Below are positions 35,199 to 45,250 of a stretch of 64,000 bases of DNA, in pieces; position 1 is the first letter of the stretch, and every line of letters begins with the position of its first letter. The notes beneath the pieces are model-generated. The model was not told the DNA's origin. It did not search any database and saw only the letters and a program-made list of their open reading frames with translations. This DNA comes from Aerococcus tenax. GTDB lineage: Bacteria > Bacillota > Bacilli > Lactobacillales > Aerococcaceae. The position numbers and the translations under genes were made by a program. The DNA is taken from NCBI RefSeq assembly GCF_003286645.3, contig NZ_CP127382.2, positions 434,001 through 498,000 of the forward strand, written 5' to 3'.

Positions 35199-35777
35199 TT
35201 AAAACTCATCACCTAAAAGATAGGTGTGTTCGCCCAAGGAATATGGATCGGTTTTATTAATTCGCTCGTAGTAGAGGTGACCGTCAAGGTGGTCGATTTC
35301 ATGTTGCAAAACGATGGCAGGATAGCCTTTGAAACGTTTCTTAAAGTGATTGCCTTCCAGATCATCGTAAGTAATAGTGATGCGAGCATAGCGGGGCACA
35401 TAACCGGACACATCGTCATCGACTGAGAGGCAGCCTTCGCCTTCTCTGAGGCAAACTTTTTCTACGGAATGACTAATGATCTTTGGATTGACCATAACCC
35501 CTTCTAAAATAATCTCTTCATCGGAATCAGGATCTTCGATATTAGGAACCAAAAGGGCGATCATCTTTTCGCCGATACCTACTTGAGGGGCAGCGAGACC
35601 AACACCAGCCCGGAGACCAAGTTCAGGGCCCTTTTCTTCATCTTGACTATTATACAGGTATTCCATCATATCGTGAGCGGCTTGTTTTTGCGCTTCATTT
35701 AAGGGAAAAGTGATGGTGTCTGCTTCACGGTGTAAAACTGGATTACCATCACGGGTTATGTCATCCATTAAGTACAT
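35199..35777 (-). CDS. def: Peptide deformylase
   Basis: A 192-residue metalloenzyme that removes the formyl group from new polypeptides. All three motifs are present: GVGLAAPQVG, EGCLSV (metal Cys) and the metal-binding HEIDHLDG. Length and the DEEKGPELGLRAG insertion before motif 1 fit the type II deformylases of Gram-positive bacteria. It lies on the minus strand, divergent from the pyruvate dehydrogenase operon. Confidence 0.95.
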   Translation of the reverse strand: MYLMDDITRDGNPVLHREADTITFPLNEAQKQAAHDMMEYLYNSQDEEKGPELGLRAGVGLAAPQVGIGEKMIALLVPNIEDPDSDEEIILEGVMVNPKIISHSVEKVCLREGEGCLSVDDDVSGYVPRYARITITYDDLEGNHFKKRFKGYPAIVLQHEIDHLDGHLYYERINKTDPYSLGEHTYLLGDEF

Positions 35778-35925
35778 ACAGCTTATCCTCCATTAACTAT
35801 CTTATATTTTAATTCATTTTCTCAAATTACAGCAAATAAGTCAAAAGGATCTCGCCGTTTTTTAAGGCCATAAATCATCGAATCAGAACAATAAATGTAT
35901 CCCTTAATTAATAAAACCTTCACAA

Positions 35926-36063
35926 GGTAAGCGCTTTCCTTACCGAACTGTAACAGTGTTATAACAGTTGCAAACACCTGTATTATTTTTAAAAATGGCT
36001 TTATATAAGTACTTTAGCCAGACTTTTAGGAAATCAATCACTACGCGCATGTTAACGTTTACA
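35926..36063 (+). promoter_or_regulatory. Candidate control region of the pdh operon with two cre-like sites
   Basis: The 441-base gap between def and pdhA is AT-rich. It holds GGTAAGCGCTTTCC (35926-35939) and TGTTAACGTTTACA (36050-36063), each within one or two bases of the CcpA consensus, and between them an inverted repeat AACTGT...ACAGTT (around 35946-35970) of unknown meaning. I saw no ORF here. Confidence 0.45.
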
Positions 36064-36218
36064 CAAATAAAGCAACTGTTCTAATATAGAAAGTTAGGAT
36101 TTGGACCTCAATTGTTTGAATTCGCTTCCTTTCCATGATAAATTAGTGAAGTGAAGGGTGAATAAGCCAATGCCAAGGCATGGCAAAATATTTTCTTTAC
36201 AGAAAGGAATGTGTACAG

Positions 36219-37322
36219 ATGGCAAAACAACCAGTAGATTATCAAGCACAACTTGCTGGTATTGACGAACAGTTCCAAATGGTTCGTATACTAGACGAGG
36301 AAGGAAAAGTCGTTAACCCTGACATTATGCCAGATTTAACTGACGACCAACTTGTAGAAATAATGAAACGGATGGTCTTTTCAAGAACCTTACACGAACG
36401 CTCAATGGCACTTGCTCGCCAAGGACGTTTAGGCTTTTATGCGCCAACTTATGGACAAGAAGCTTCACAAATGGCTAGCTCTTATGCCTTTGAACAAGAT
36501 GACTGGCTATTCCCAGGTTACCGCGATATTCCACAATTAGTGGCTAAGGGATTACCAGTAGATAAGGCCTTCCATTGGTCTCGTGGACACGTTGAAGGAA
36601 ATGATTATCCAGAAGACTTCCATGCAATGCCTCCACAAATTATTATTGGGGCCCAACTTATCCAAGGTATGGGTAATGCTGTTGGTCAAAAATTAAATGG
36701 TTCTAAGAATGTCACCTACACCTACACTGGTGACGGTGGTTCAAGTCAAGGGGACTCATATGAAGCTTGGAACTATGCTGGTCGCTATAAAGCACCAATT
36801 GTTTTCTTCATTCAAAACAATGGTTTTGCGATTTCCACCCCACGTCAAAAACAATCAGCGGCTAAATCCTTAGCACAAAAAGCCGTTGCAGCTGGTATGC
36901 CAGGTGTTCAAGTGGATGGTAACGATGCCTTAGCAGTTTATGCGGTAGCTAAACAAGCACGTGAATGGGCTGCAGCAGGTAACGGACCAGTCTTAATTGA
37001 AACCATTACCAACCGCCTCGGCGCTCACTCCACTTCCGGTGACGATCCTAAGATTTATCGTACCGATGAAGATATCCAAAGCTGGACCAGTCGTGAACCA
37101 CTTATTCGTTTCCGTGCATATCTAGAAGAAAAAGGCCTCTGGGACGAACAAACTGAAAGCGACTATGTCGAAAGCGTTAAAGAAGAAGTTCAAGCAGCCA
37201 TCAAGAAAGCTGAAGCTGCACCTAAGCAAAAAGTTTCCGACTTCTTGAAGAACATGTTTGAAGAACCAGGACAAAACATTAAAGAACAAATTGAAAAATA
37301 TGAAGCGAAGGAGAGTGAATAA
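36219..37322 (+). CDS. pdhA: Pyruvate dehydrogenase E1 component, alpha subunit
   Basis: 367 residues from the ATG at 36219, which follows AGAAAGGA; an in-frame ATG at 36180 would add 13 residues unlike the family. The thiamine diphosphate motif [15 protein letters not shown] and the phosphorylation-loop-like [16 protein letters not shown] are complete. With PdhB it decarboxylates pyruvate and acetylates the lipoyl groups of E2. It is the first gene of pdhABCD. Confidence 0.96.
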   Translation: MAKQPVDYQAQLAGIDEQFQMVRILDEEGKVVNPDIMPDLTDDQLVEIMKRMVFSRTLHERSMALARQGRLGFYAPTYGQEASQMASSYAFEQDDWLFPGYRDIPQLVAKGLPVDKAFHWSRGHVEGNDYPEDFHAMPPQIIIGAQLIQGMGNAVGQKLNGSKNVTYTYTGDGGSSQGDSYEAWNYAGRYKAPIVFFIQNNGFAISTPRQKQSAAKSLAQKAVAAGMPGVQVDGNDALAVYAVAKQAREWAAAGNGPVLIETITNRLGAHSTSGDDPKIYRTDEDIQSWTSREPLIRFRAYLEEKGLWDEQTESDYVESVKEEVQAAIKKAEAAPKQKVSDFLKNMFEEPGQNIKEQIEKYEAKESE

Positions 37323-37324
37323 GG

Positions 37325-38311
37325 ATGGCCAAGAGAACTGGAAAAACAATGGTAGAAGCCATCACTGCAACGTTAGACCAAGAAATGGCTCGTGACGATA
37401 AAATTTTACTTTTCGGTGAAGACGTAGGTAAAAACGGTGGTGTGTTCCGTGCTTCTAAAGGTTTATATGATAAATATGGTGAAGACCGTGTAAGTGATAC
37501 GCCTCTATCTGAATCAGGTATTGGTGGTATGGCAATCGGACTTTGTCTCCAAGGTTTCCGTCCTATCATGGAAATCCAATTCTTCGCTTTCGTATTTGAA
37601 GTGATGGACTCCTTAGCTGGACAAATGTCACGTTACCGCTTCCGTTATGGAGCAACCCGTAACTTCCCAATTACCGTTCGTTCACCATTTGGTGGAGGGG
37701 TTCACACACCTGAAATGCACGCGGACTCAGTAGAAGGTCTCTTTGTCCAAACCCCAGGGATGAAAGTGGTTGTTCCATCAAGTCCTTATGAAGCTAAAGG
37801 TTTACTTGCTTCAGCAATTCGTGACAATGACCCAGTCTTATTCCTTGAACACATGAAGTTATACCGTTCATTCCGTGAAGAAGTTCCTGAAGAAGAATAT
37901 ACCATTCCTCTAGGTGTAGCCAATGTGGCTCGTGAAGGCTCTGACGTTACTGTGATCGCTTATGGTTACATGGTACGTGAAGCGCTTAAGGCTGCGGAAG
38001 AATTAGAAAAAGAAAATATTTCTGTTGAAGTCATTGACTTACGGACGATTTCACCAGTTGACTATGAAACCATTGGTAAATCTGTTGAAAAAACCGGCCG
38101 TGTTGTCATGGTACAAGAAGCTCAACGTGAAGCTGGTGCAGGTAACAATGTGATCGCTGAAATTTCTCAACGTTTCATTCTTTCTCTAGAATCACCAATT
38201 GAATTCGTATCAGCTCCTGATACAGTTTACCCATTTGGTTTAGCAGAAAATGACTGGTTGCCAAATGCTGATGACATCAAAGAAGCAGTTAAGAACACAG
38301 TTAATTTCTAG
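37325..38311 (+). CDS. pdhB: Pyruvate dehydrogenase E1 component, beta subunit
   Basis: 328 residues starting 2 bases after pdhA. The transketolase-like pyrimidine domain contains [19 protein letters not shown] with the catalytic Glu and the [14 protein letters not shown] segment; the C-terminal domain holds [15 protein letters not shown]. It forms the alpha2beta2 E1 with PdhA. Confidence 0.96.
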   Translation: MAKRTGKTMVEAITATLDQEMARDDKILLFGEDVGKNGGVFRASKGLYDKYGEDRVSDTPLSESGIGGMAIGLCLQGFRPIMEIQFFAFVFEVMDSLAGQMSRYRFRYGATRNFPITVRSPFGGGVHTPEMHADSVEGLFVQTPGMKVVVPSSPYEAKGLLASAIRDNDPVLFLEHMKLYRSFREEVPEEEYTIPLGVANVAREGSDVTVIAYGYMVREALKAAEELEKENISVEVIDLRTISPVDYETIGKSVEKTGRVVMVQEAQREAGAGNNVIAEISQRFILSLESPIEFVSAPDTVYPFGLAENDWLPNADDIKEAVKNTVNF

Positions 38312-38363
38312 AAATAAGTAATCCTATTGAATCACTTAAGCTAAGAAGGGATGATGAAAAAAG

Positions 38364-39989
38364 ATGACATATACTTTTAATATGCCAGACGTCGGTGAAG
38401 GCATGAGCGAAGGCGAAGTTGTTAGCTGGCACGTTGCTGTCGGAGACTCCGTCCAAGAAGAAGATGTTCTTGTTGAAATCCAAAATGATAAATCTGTTGA
38501 AGAAATCGCTTCACCTGTAAGCGGTAAAATTGAAAAACTATACGTTGAAGAAGGTGACGTAGCTATCGTTGGGGAACCTTTGATTGACTTCTCAGGGGAA
38601 GGTTTACCAGAAAGTGATAATACAGCCTCTGGAGCTCCAGCTAGTGAAGAAGCCTCAGCTCCTTCAGCTAACGCAAGCACCGGATATTACCAATTCCGCC
38701 TACCAGATGTTGGTGAAGGAATGGCCGAAGGTGAGATCGCTGAATGGCTAGTCAGTGAAGGCGACGAAGTCACTGAAGATACTGCGGTTGTTGAAATTCA
38801 AAATGACAAATCCGTAGAAGAAGTTTACGCGCCAGTTGCTGGTACCATTAAGAACATCATTGTGCCTGCCGGTGAAGTAGCCAATGTGGGTGATGTTCTT
38901 GCTGAAATCGACTCACCAGAACATAACAGCGAAGGCTCAGCACCATCTTCGACTCCAGCTTCTCCAGCTCAACTTGAAAAAGCTGACGAAGGCAATGAAG
39001 GAGCAACCGGTGCAGCTAATGGCAACGGTGGCGTTCCACAAACCGCTGATCCAAACAAACGCGTATTAGCAATGCCTTCCGTGCGTCAATATGCGCGTGA
39101 AAAAGGTGTAGACATCTCTCAAGTTGCAGGTAGCGGTAAGAATGGCCGTGTTCTCAAAGAAGACATTGATAACTTTGACGGACAAGCTGCAAGCGCAAGT
39201 GCTCCAGCTGCTGAAGCGACAAGTGCTAAAGCCAGCGAAGAACCTGCTAAGAAAGCTGCACCTAAGAAGGAAAGCCATGAAGACGGCGATGTAGAACACG
39301 TGAAGATGACTCCAATGCGTAAAGCGATCGCTAAATCCATGGAAACCTCTAAATACACTGCTCCTCAAGTGACCTTGTTCAAGGATGTCGAAGTATCCAA
39401 ACTATGGGATCACCGTAAGAAATTCAAGGGTATTGCTGCTGAACGTGATACCAAGTTAACCTTCTTACCATATGCAGTGAAAGCTTTAATTGCTGCAGTT
39501 AAGAAATACCCAATGCTTAACGCTTCAGTTGATGATGACGCCCAAGAATTCTTATTGAAGAAATATTACAACATTGGTATTGCTACTGATACTGATCAAG
39601 GATTATACGTTCCTGTAGTTCATAATGCAGACCGCAAATCCATGTTTGATATTGCTGATGAAATTAATGATAAAGCTGCCAAGGCTCATGAAGGTAAATT
39701 GAAGGCTGCTGACATGTCAGACGGTACTGTTTCCATTTCTAACATCGGTTCAGTTGGCGGGGAATACTTCACCCCAATTCTTAACTACCCAGAGGTTGCC
39801 ATTTTAGGCTTTGGTGCAATTGTGCAACAACCTGTAGTTGACGACAATGGTGAATTAGCAGTTGGTCGAGTATTGAAACTTTCATTAACATTCGACCACC
39901 GTATCGTCGACGGCGCAACAGGACAAAAAGCCTTGAACGAAGTTGGTCGTCTGCTTAGCGATCCTGAATTATTATTAATGGAATCTTAA
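38364..39989 (+). CDS. pdhC: Dihydrolipoamide acetyltransferase (E2) with two lipoyl domains
   Basis: 541 residues in this order: lipoyl domain 1 (lysine in [12 protein letters not shown]), Ala/Ser/Pro linker, lipoyl domain 2 (lysine in [12 protein letters not shown]), second linker, peripheral subunit-binding domain ([20 protein letters not shown]), a third Ala-rich linker, then the catalytic domain ending [11 protein letters not shown]. Two lipoyl domains are usual in some lactic acid bacteria. It builds the core of the complex, passing acetyl groups to CoA. Confidence 0.96.
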   Translation: MTYTFNMPDVGEGMSEGEVVSWHVAVGDSVQEEDVLVEIQNDKSVEEIASPVSGKIEKLYVEEGDVAIVGEPLIDFSGEGLPESDNTASGAPASEEASAPSANASTGYYQFRLPDVGEGMAEGEIAEWLVSEGDEVTEDTAVVEIQNDKSVEEVYAPVAGTIKNIIVPAGEVANVGDVLAEIDSPEHNSEGSAPSSTPASPAQLEKADEGNEGATGAANGNGGVPQTADPNKRVLAMPSVRQYAREKGVDISQVAGSGKNGRVLKEDIDNFDGQAASASAPAAEATSAKASEEPAKKAAPKKESHEDGDVEHVKMTPMRKAIAKSMETSKYTAPQVTLFKDVEVSKLWDHRKKFKGIAAERDTKLTFLPYAVKALIAAVKKYPMLNASVDDDAQEFLLKKYYNIGIATDTDQGLYVPVVHNADRKSMFDIADEINDKAAKAHEGKLKAADMSDGTVSISNIGSVGGEYFTPILNYPEVAILGFGAIVQQPVVDDNGELAVGRVLKLSLTFDHRIVDGATGQKALNEVGRLLSDPELLLMES

Positions 39990-40004
39990 GGAGGTAGTTA
40001 GTAA

Positions 40005-41414
40005 ATGGTTGTAGGTGCAATGGCAATTGAACTGGATACAGTCGTTGTTGGGGCTGGACCTGGCGGATACGTTGCGGCGATCCGCGCAGCCCAAATGGGA
40101 CAAAAAGTAGCCATTATTGAACGTGAATATATTGGTGGTGTCTGCTTAAACGTTGGCTGTATTCCTTCCAAGGCTTTAATCCAAGCTGGACATGCTTACC
40201 ACGAAGCCAATGGCGGTTTAGACGTCTTTGGTGTGGATTCAAAAGCTAGCTTAGATTTCACCAAAACACAAGAATGGAAAGACAATAGCGTGGTTAAAAC
40301 CCTAACCAGTGGGGTAGAAATGCTATTGAAGAAAAATAAAGTGGAAATTATCCGCGGGGAAGCTTTCTTCAACAATGAACGTGAATTAACTGTGATGGGT
40401 GAAGGTGATGAACACCAACTCTATAGCTACAAACACGCAATCATTGCAACAGGTTCCCATCCAATTGAAATCAAAGGCTTTAAGTTTGGTGGCCGTGTCA
40501 TTGACTCCACAGGTGCCTTAAACTTAAAAGAAGTGCCTAAGAAACTTGTTGTTATCGGTGGTGGGGTCATCGGTGCTGAGCTCGGTTCAGCTTATGCTAA
40601 CCTCGGCAGCCAAGTCACCATCTTAGAAGGTTCTCCTCAAATCTTACCTAACTTTGAAAAAGATATGGTTAAGGTTGTCGAAAAAGGCATGAAAGCCAAA
40701 GGCATGGATATCCATGTTAACGCCATGGCTAAGGAAGCTGTCGATAATGGGGACTCTGTAACCGTTAAGTATGAAATTGACGGTAAGGCTAACGAAGTGG
40801 AAGCGGACTATGTCTTAGTTTGTGTTGGTCGTCGTCCTAACACCGAAGATCTCGGCTTAGAAGCCTTAGGTGTTAAAAAGAATGACCGTGGCCTAATTGA
40901 AGTTGATAACCAAGGTCGCACCAGCGTGAAGAATATCTTCGCGATCGGTGACGTGGTTCCTGGTGCTGCTTTAGCCCACAAAGCTTCCTACGAAGGTAAA
41001 ATTGCTGCGGAAGCCATTTCTGGTAAAGCCGCTGCAGTGGACTACAAGGTAATGCCTTCCGTTGCTTTCACTGACCCTGAAATTGCTTCTTATGGTCTAA
41101 CTGAAAAAGAAGCCAAGGACCAAGGGCTTGACGTGAAAGCAACCAAGTTCCCATTAGCTGGGAATGGACGGGCTTTGTCATTGAACCAAAAAGAAGGGTT
41201 CGTGCGCCTAGTTGCTACTAAGGATGACAAGGTGATCGTTGGTGCTCAAATGGTCGGCGTTGGAGCTTCAGACGTGATGGCTGAAGCAGGCCTAGCTATT
41301 GAAGCAGGTATGAACGCTGAAGACATTGCCCTCACTATCCATGGCCACCCATCCCTCGGGGAAAGCTTAATGGATACAGCAGAAGGCGTTCTCGGCATGC
41401 CAATCCATATGTAA
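40005..41414 (+). CDS. pdhD: Dihydrolipoamide dehydrogenase (E3)
   Basis: A 469-residue FAD disulfide oxidoreductase that reoxidises the lipoyl groups. It shows the FAD-binding [10 protein letters not shown], redox disulfide [15 protein letters not shown]-binding [14 protein letters not shown] and the C-terminal His-Glu pair in [10 protein letters not shown]. The start [12 protein letters not shown] matches enterococcal homologues and follows TAAGGAGGT. It is the last gene of the operon. Confidence 0.96.
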   Translation: MVVGAMAIELDTVVVGAGPGGYVAAIRAAQMGQKVAIIEREYIGGVCLNVGCIPSKALIQAGHAYHEANGGLDVFGVDSKASLDFTKTQEWKDNSVVKTLTSGVEMLLKKNKVEIIRGEAFFNNERELTVMGEGDEHQLYSYKHAIIATGSHPIEIKGFKFGGRVIDSTGALNLKEVPKKLVVIGGGVIGAELGSAYANLGSQVTILEGSPQILPNFEKDMVKVVEKGMKAKGMDIHVNAMAKEAVDNGDSVTVKYEIDGKANEVEADYVLVCVGRRPNTEDLGLEALGVKKNDRGLIEVDNQGRTSVKNIFAIGDVVPGAALAHKASYEGKIAAEAISGKAAAVDYKVMPSVAFTDPEIASYGLTEKEAKDQGLDVKATKFPLAGNGRALSLNQKEGFVRLVATKDDKVIVGAQMVGVGASDVMAEAGLAIEAGMNAEDIALTIHGHPSLGESLMDTAEGVLGMPIHM

Positions 41415-41433
41415 GCATAAAATAATACAAGAA

Positions 41434-41465
41434 AGGCTCTTGCTCCGGCAAGAGCTTTTTTTATT
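41434..41465 (+). terminator. Terminator of the pdhABCD operon
   Basis: AAGGCTCTTGC pairs with GCAAGAGCTTT around TCCG. Confidence 0.92.
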
Positions 41466-41555
41466 AGCTAATATGTGACTAATCAATGATCTATGACTTG
41501 CACTTTAGGGATTTCTTAGCCATACTAAGGAAAAAGACTAGGATGGAGTGTCGCT

Positions 41556-41981
41556 ATGAGTAAAATTACTGATAAATTTAAGGACTATGCCTTAAAAGGA
41601 GGCGTTCCGGTTGAAGAATCTAAGCTGGAGGGTGGACAGAAACTCTTCCGGATGGGAATGCAGCTGCCGGATAGGGAGGTTATCCCTGTAGCCATCATTA
41701 TCGACAGTAAGGAAGACCCGGCGGTAGATTATCAAATTACCTACAGTAAGCTAGCCTATGTGAAGGACTATAACCAACGAGGCGAGGCCTTAGATGAAAT
41801 TAACCGGCTTAACCGGGTCCACACCGGCTATTTCCACCTGTGTTTAGCGGGTGATGGTGAAATTTATTTAAGAACTTTAGGCCGGGTATCGGAAGATGTG
41901 CGCCCCCTTTATGAGATTATTATGGCCGGTCAACAGGTCTTAAGGATCTTAGTCAAAGAATCAAAGCTGTTAAAAAACTAA
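41556..41981 (+). CDS. Hypothetical cytoplasmic protein, possibly YbjN-like
   Basis: 141 residues without membrane segments. The pattern of an N-terminal helix, five-stranded sheet and helix, with HTGYFHLCLAGDGEIYLRTLG in the middle, suggests the YbjN/type III chaperone-like fold, but the similarity is weak. The ATG at 41556 has GGATGGAGTG upstream, and a terminator follows, so it is monocistronic between the pdh and gln operons. No function is offered. Confidence 0.7.
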   Translation: MSKITDKFKDYALKGGVPVEESKLEGGQKLFRMGMQLPDREVIPVAIIIDSKEDPAVDYQITYSKLAYVKDYNQRGEALDEINRLNRVHTGYFHLCLAGDGEIYLRTLGRVSEDVRPLYEIIMAGQQVLRILVKESKLLKN

Positions 41982-42000
41982 AGGATTAGACTTGATAGAG

Positions 42001-42030
42001 AAGACCGCAAGCTAACATGCGGTCTTTTTT
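42001..42030 (+). terminator. Terminator after the 141-residue protein gene
   Basis: AAGACCGC pairs with GCGGTCTT around AAGCTAACAT, followed by TTTT. Confidence 0.9.
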
Positions 42031-42159
42031 AATGCGCTTTTTAGCTGAAAATTGTTAAAAAAAGTAACACATAAAAACCGGTTTTTCTTGGAATAATTAG
42101 CTAATAACTTATTTTATTAATAAATAATAAAGAACCCTTAAATTTCTATGGAAAATAGT

Positions 42160-42188
42160 TTGACAATTCAGAAGTAAATACGTAAAAT
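42160..42188 (+). promoter_or_regulatory. Promoter of the glutamine transporter operon
   Basis: TTGACA (42160-42165), a 17-base spacer and TAAAAT (42183-42188): near consensus. Confidence 0.75.
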
Positions 42189-42202
42189 ATAAACAACCAT
42201 AA

Positions 42203-42231
42203 CAAATATGTTAGAAAATATAACATATTTG
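42203..42231 (+). promoter_or_regulatory. GlnR-type operator (perfect inverted repeat)
   Basis: Two perfect 11-base arms, CAAATATGTTA (42203-42213) and TAACATATTTG (42221-42231), flank a 7-base centre. The core ATGTTAGAAAATATAACAT (42208-42226) matches the GlnR/TnrA rule TGTnA-N7-TnACA. It lies just downstream of the -10, where binding would repress transcription when glutamine is plentiful. Confidence 0.8.
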
Positions 42232-42257
42232 ATTATCGCAGGATTGGAGTGAGAAAA

Positions 42258-42992
42258 ATGATCATTGAATTTAAAGATGTGGAAAAGTATTACGGTGATT
42301 TTCATGCCTTAAAAGATATTAACCTTGGCATTGCTGAGGGAGAGGTGGTCACCTTGATTGGGCCGTCTGGGTCTGGTAAGTCGACCCTTTTGCGGTGTAT
42401 TAATGGCCTGGAAGAAATTTCTAGTGGTCATCTCTATTGTGATGGCGAGGATATTGCTGATCCTAAAACCAATATCCGTCAAATTCGCCGTGACTTTGGC
42501 ATGGTCTTCCAACACTTTGAATTGTATCCGCATATGACCGTTATGGAGAATGTGACCCTGGCACCGATTAAGGTCATTGGAAAGACCAAAGAAGAAGCCT
42601 ATGAGCGTGCAGAGCGGCTACTCAAACGCGTGAATATGTGGGATAAGCGGGATTCTTATCCAAGCCAACTCTCTGGTGGTCAAAAGCAAAGAGTGGCCAT
42701 TGCTCGGGGCCTGGCTATGAAGCCTAAGGTCTTGCTTTTCGATGAACCCACTTCAGCCCTGGACCCAGAAATGGTCGGTGAAGTCTTAGAAGTTATGCAA
42801 GGCATTGCCCAACGTGATCAAATGACCATGGTGGTGGTTACCCACGAAATGCGCTTTGCCCGCCATGTCTCAACCCGGACCATCTTTATGGAGGCGGGTG
42901 AAATTGTCGAAGATCGTCCGAGTGAGGAATTCTTCAGTCAACCAAAATCGCGACGGGCGCGTGACTTTATCTCCTCCCTTGAAGGCTTATAA
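42258..42992 (+). CDS. glnQ: Polar amino acid (glutamine-type) ABC transporter ATPase
   Basis: 244 residues from the ATG at 42258, preferred over a GTG at 42249 that overlaps the GGAGTGAG Shine-Dalgarno. Walker A GPSGSGKST, Q-loop MVFQHFELYPHM, signature LSGGQKQR and Walker B VLLFDEPTSALDPEM are complete and are typical of the polar amino acid uptake group. It is the first gene of a four-gene operon; the GlnR operator upstream supports glutamine as substrate, with glutamate possible. Confidence 0.93.
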   Translation: MIIEFKDVEKYYGDFHALKDINLGIAEGEVVTLIGPSGSGKSTLLRCINGLEEISSGHLYCDGEDIADPKTNIRQIRRDFGMVFQHFELYPHMTVMENVTLAPIKVIGKTKEEAYERAERLLKRVNMWDKRDSYPSQLSGGQKQRVAIARGLAMKPKVLLFDEPTSALDPEMVGEVLEVMQGIAQRDQMTMVVVTHEMRFARHVSTRTIFMEAGEIVEDRPSEEFFSQPKSRRARDFISSLEGL

Positions 42993-43006
42993 AAGGAGGG
43001 ACTACC

Positions 43007-43849
43007 ATGAAAAATCCAGGTAAAAAGCTCTTGCTCCTCGCCCTGACAGGCCTGCTGTGTTTGCTCAGTGCCTGTGGGAAATCTGTGAGTGAGAAAAATA
43101 TTATGGACCGCTTGCAAACTGACCAAGCCCCTAAGATTCGTTGGGGAGTCAAGGTGGATACCAATTTATTCGGCTTTTACAACATTGAAAAAGGAGAAGT
43201 TGAGGGCTTTGATATTGATATCGCTAAGGAACTGACTAAGCGGATCGCTGGCCCCAATGCTCAAGCAGAATTTGTCGAAGTGACCTCCAAAACCCGGATT
43301 CCATTACTCAAAAATGCCAATATCGATGCTATTATTGCCACGATGACCATTTCTGAAGAGCGAAAAAAACAGGTTGATTTTTCTGATATTTATTTTAATG
43401 CCGGGCAAGCCCTCTTAGTAGGTCCAGATGCCAAGCTTAAGGGGGTAGAGGACCTGGGACCTGACCATACGGTTCTTGCGGTTAAGGGGTCTACTTCAGC
43501 ACAAAGAATTAAGGAACACGCCCCTGAGGCCAAGGTCTTGGAATTGGAAAATTATTCGGAAGCCTTCACTGCTCTGAAATCTGGTCAAGGCCAAGCTATG
43601 ACCACTGATAATGCTATTCTTTTGGGGATCAGTAAGGAAAATCCTGACTACCATATTGCGGGATCTACCTTTACCCGAGAGCCTTATGGGATTGCTGTCA
43701 ATAAAGGTCAAGATGACTTCCGCCAAGCCATCAATCAGGGCTTAAAAGACATGGTTGCAGATGGCAGCTATCAAGCCATTTTCAAGAAGTGGTTTGGCGA
43801 CCAGGCCCAAGAAGCGTCTATTGCTAATGACGTGAAGGAGGGGGAGTAA
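43007..43849 (+). CDS. glnH: Glutamine-type ABC transporter substrate-binding lipoprotein
   Basis: 280 residues of solute-binding family 3. The signal peptide ends in the lipobox LLSAC, so the protein is membrane-anchored outside. FGFYNIEKGEVEGFDIDIAK and the MTISEERKKQVDFS hinge segment are classic for this family. Tight operon spacing (14 bases after glnQ, 1 base before the next gene). Confidence 0.92.
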   Translation: MKNPGKKLLLLALTGLLCLLSACGKSVSEKNIMDRLQTDQAPKIRWGVKVDTNLFGFYNIEKGEVEGFDIDIAKELTKRIAGPNAQAEFVEVTSKTRIPLLKNANIDAIIATMTISEERKKQVDFSDIYFNAGQALLVGPDAKLKGVEDLGPDHTVLAVKGSTSAQRIKEHAPEAKVLELENYSEAFTALKSGQGQAMTTDNAILLGISKENPDYHIAGSTFTREPYGIAVNKGQDDFRQAINQGLKDMVADGSYQAIFKKWFGDQAQEASIANDVKEGE

Positions 43850-43850
43850 A

Positions 43851-44492
43851 ATGTTTCAATTATTGAATAACTATTCCAGTGAATTGTTCCTCGGTTTTAA
43901 GAATACCATCATGGTCAGTGTCTTAGCCTTAGTTTTCTCCTTAGTTATCGGGAGTTTGGTGGGGATTATGCAAACCAGCCATCATAAGGGCCTACGGATG
44001 CTAGGAGACATCTATGTGGAATTTTTCCGCAATATTCCCTTGTTAATTATTGTAATGTTCTTCTACGTGGTGGTGCCCTTATATTGGGTGAAATTAAATG
44101 GCTTTACTGCTGGTTTAATTGGTCTCACTATCTATACCTCGGCTTTTATTGCTGATGTGGTGAGGTCGGGGATTGAAGCCGTTCCCCATGGACAAATGGA
44201 GGCGGGACTATCTCAAGGTTTCACCGCGACTGAGACCATGGTCTACATTATCTTCCCCCAAGCCGTTCGCATTGTGATCCCACCATTAGGCAACCAGTTC
44301 ATTAACCTAGTGAAGAACTCGAGTATCTTGGCTATGGTTGCTGGGCTAGACTTGATGTATTTTGGGGATTTGATTGCTAGCGAAACCTTTAATACCTTTG
44401 ATTCTTATATCTTAGTGGCTTTGTTCTACTTAGTGTTAACCATACCACTGACTGCCTTGATGCAGTATCTGGAACGGTACTTGAGTAACTAG
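43851..44492 (+). CDS. glnM: Glutamine-type ABC transporter permease 1
   Basis: A 213-residue HisM-type permease with about five hydrophobic helices. EFFRNIPLLIIVMFF and the coupling loop GQMEAGLSQGFTATETMVYI are characteristic. It probably forms a heterodimer with the next gene product. GGGGGAG lies directly upstream of the ATG. Confidence 0.91.
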   Translation: MFQLLNNYSSELFLGFKNTIMVSVLALVFSLVIGSLVGIMQTSHHKGLRMLGDIYVEFFRNIPLLIIVMFFYVVVPLYWVKLNGFTAGLIGLTIYTSAFIADVVRSGIEAVPHGQMEAGLSQGFTATETMVYIIFPQAVRIVIPPLGNQFINLVKNSSILAMVAGLDLMYFGDLIASETFNTFDSYILVALFYLVLTIPLTALMQYLERYLSN

Positions 44493-44503
44493 GAGGGATA
44501 ATC

Positions 44504-45151
44504 ATGAATTTTTCTGATGCTTTTTCTTGGGTAAATATTTCCTTTCTATTAGAAGGCTTATGGGTGACTTTGAAGGTCACCGGGATAACCATCCTTTTGA
44601 GCTTACTCTTAGGGACGTTCTTAGGAGTCATTCGTTACCTCAAGCTTCCTTTTATAGCCAAGGGAGTAGGCTTAGTTGTTGATACCATCCGTAATTTACC
44701 CTTGCTATTAATTATATTTTTTACTTATTTTGCCTTACCACAAATCGGCCTGCGCTTGAATATCTTTTGGGCAGCGGTGGCAGCGATGACCATCTTTGAG
44801 TCTTGCATGATTTCAGAAATTATTCGTGGTGGGATGAATGCCGTGCCTAAGGGGCAAATGGAGGCGGGGCTTTCAACTGGCTTCACCCGTGGTCAGGTGA
44901 TTATTTTAATTATCCTACCCCAAGCGATCCGGTCCATGCTACCGTCCATTGTCAGTCAGCTGATTGCTCTCATTAAGGACACCAGCTTAGCAACGGTGAT
45001 TTCCTTGCCAGAGCTGACCCATAATGCCCGGATTATCTATGGTCAGGAGACCTCTTATGTGATTCCAATTTTTGTGGCGATGACCTTCCTCTATTGGATT
45101 ACCTGCTTCCTCCTGTCACGCCTAGCTAAGCGGTTGAAGTTTGCCGGATAA
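44504..45151 (+). CDS. glnP: Glutamine-type ABC transporter permease 2
   Basis: A 215-residue partner permease, 11 bases after the first, with the same layout: DTIRNLPLLLIIFFTYF and coupling loop GQMEAGLSTGFTRGQVIILI. It closes the operon. The gene order ATPase, binding protein, permease, permease equals glnQHMP of Bacillus. Confidence 0.91.
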   Translation: MNFSDAFSWVNISFLLEGLWVTLKVTGITILLSLLLGTFLGVIRYLKLPFIAKGVGLVVDTIRNLPLLLIIFFTYFALPQIGLRLNIFWAAVAAMTIFESCMISEIIRGGMNAVPKGQMEAGLSTGFTRGQVIILIILPQAIRSMLPSIVSQLIALIKDTSLATVISLPELTHNARIIYGQETSYVIPIFVAMTFLYWITCFLLSRLAKRLKFAG

Positions 45152-45161
45152 AATGACAGAT

Positions 45162-45231
45162 AAAAACTCCTCAATGCTTGCTTAAGGACTCTATTGATTT
45201 AGAGCCAGAGTGGTAATGAGGAGTTTTTTAT
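45162..45231 (+). terminator. Terminator of the glutamine transporter operon
   Basis: AAAACTCCTCA pairs with TGAGGAGTTTT across a long loop, followed by TTTAT. Confidence 0.75.
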
Positions 45232-45250
45232 TTGATATGGATAGATTGAT

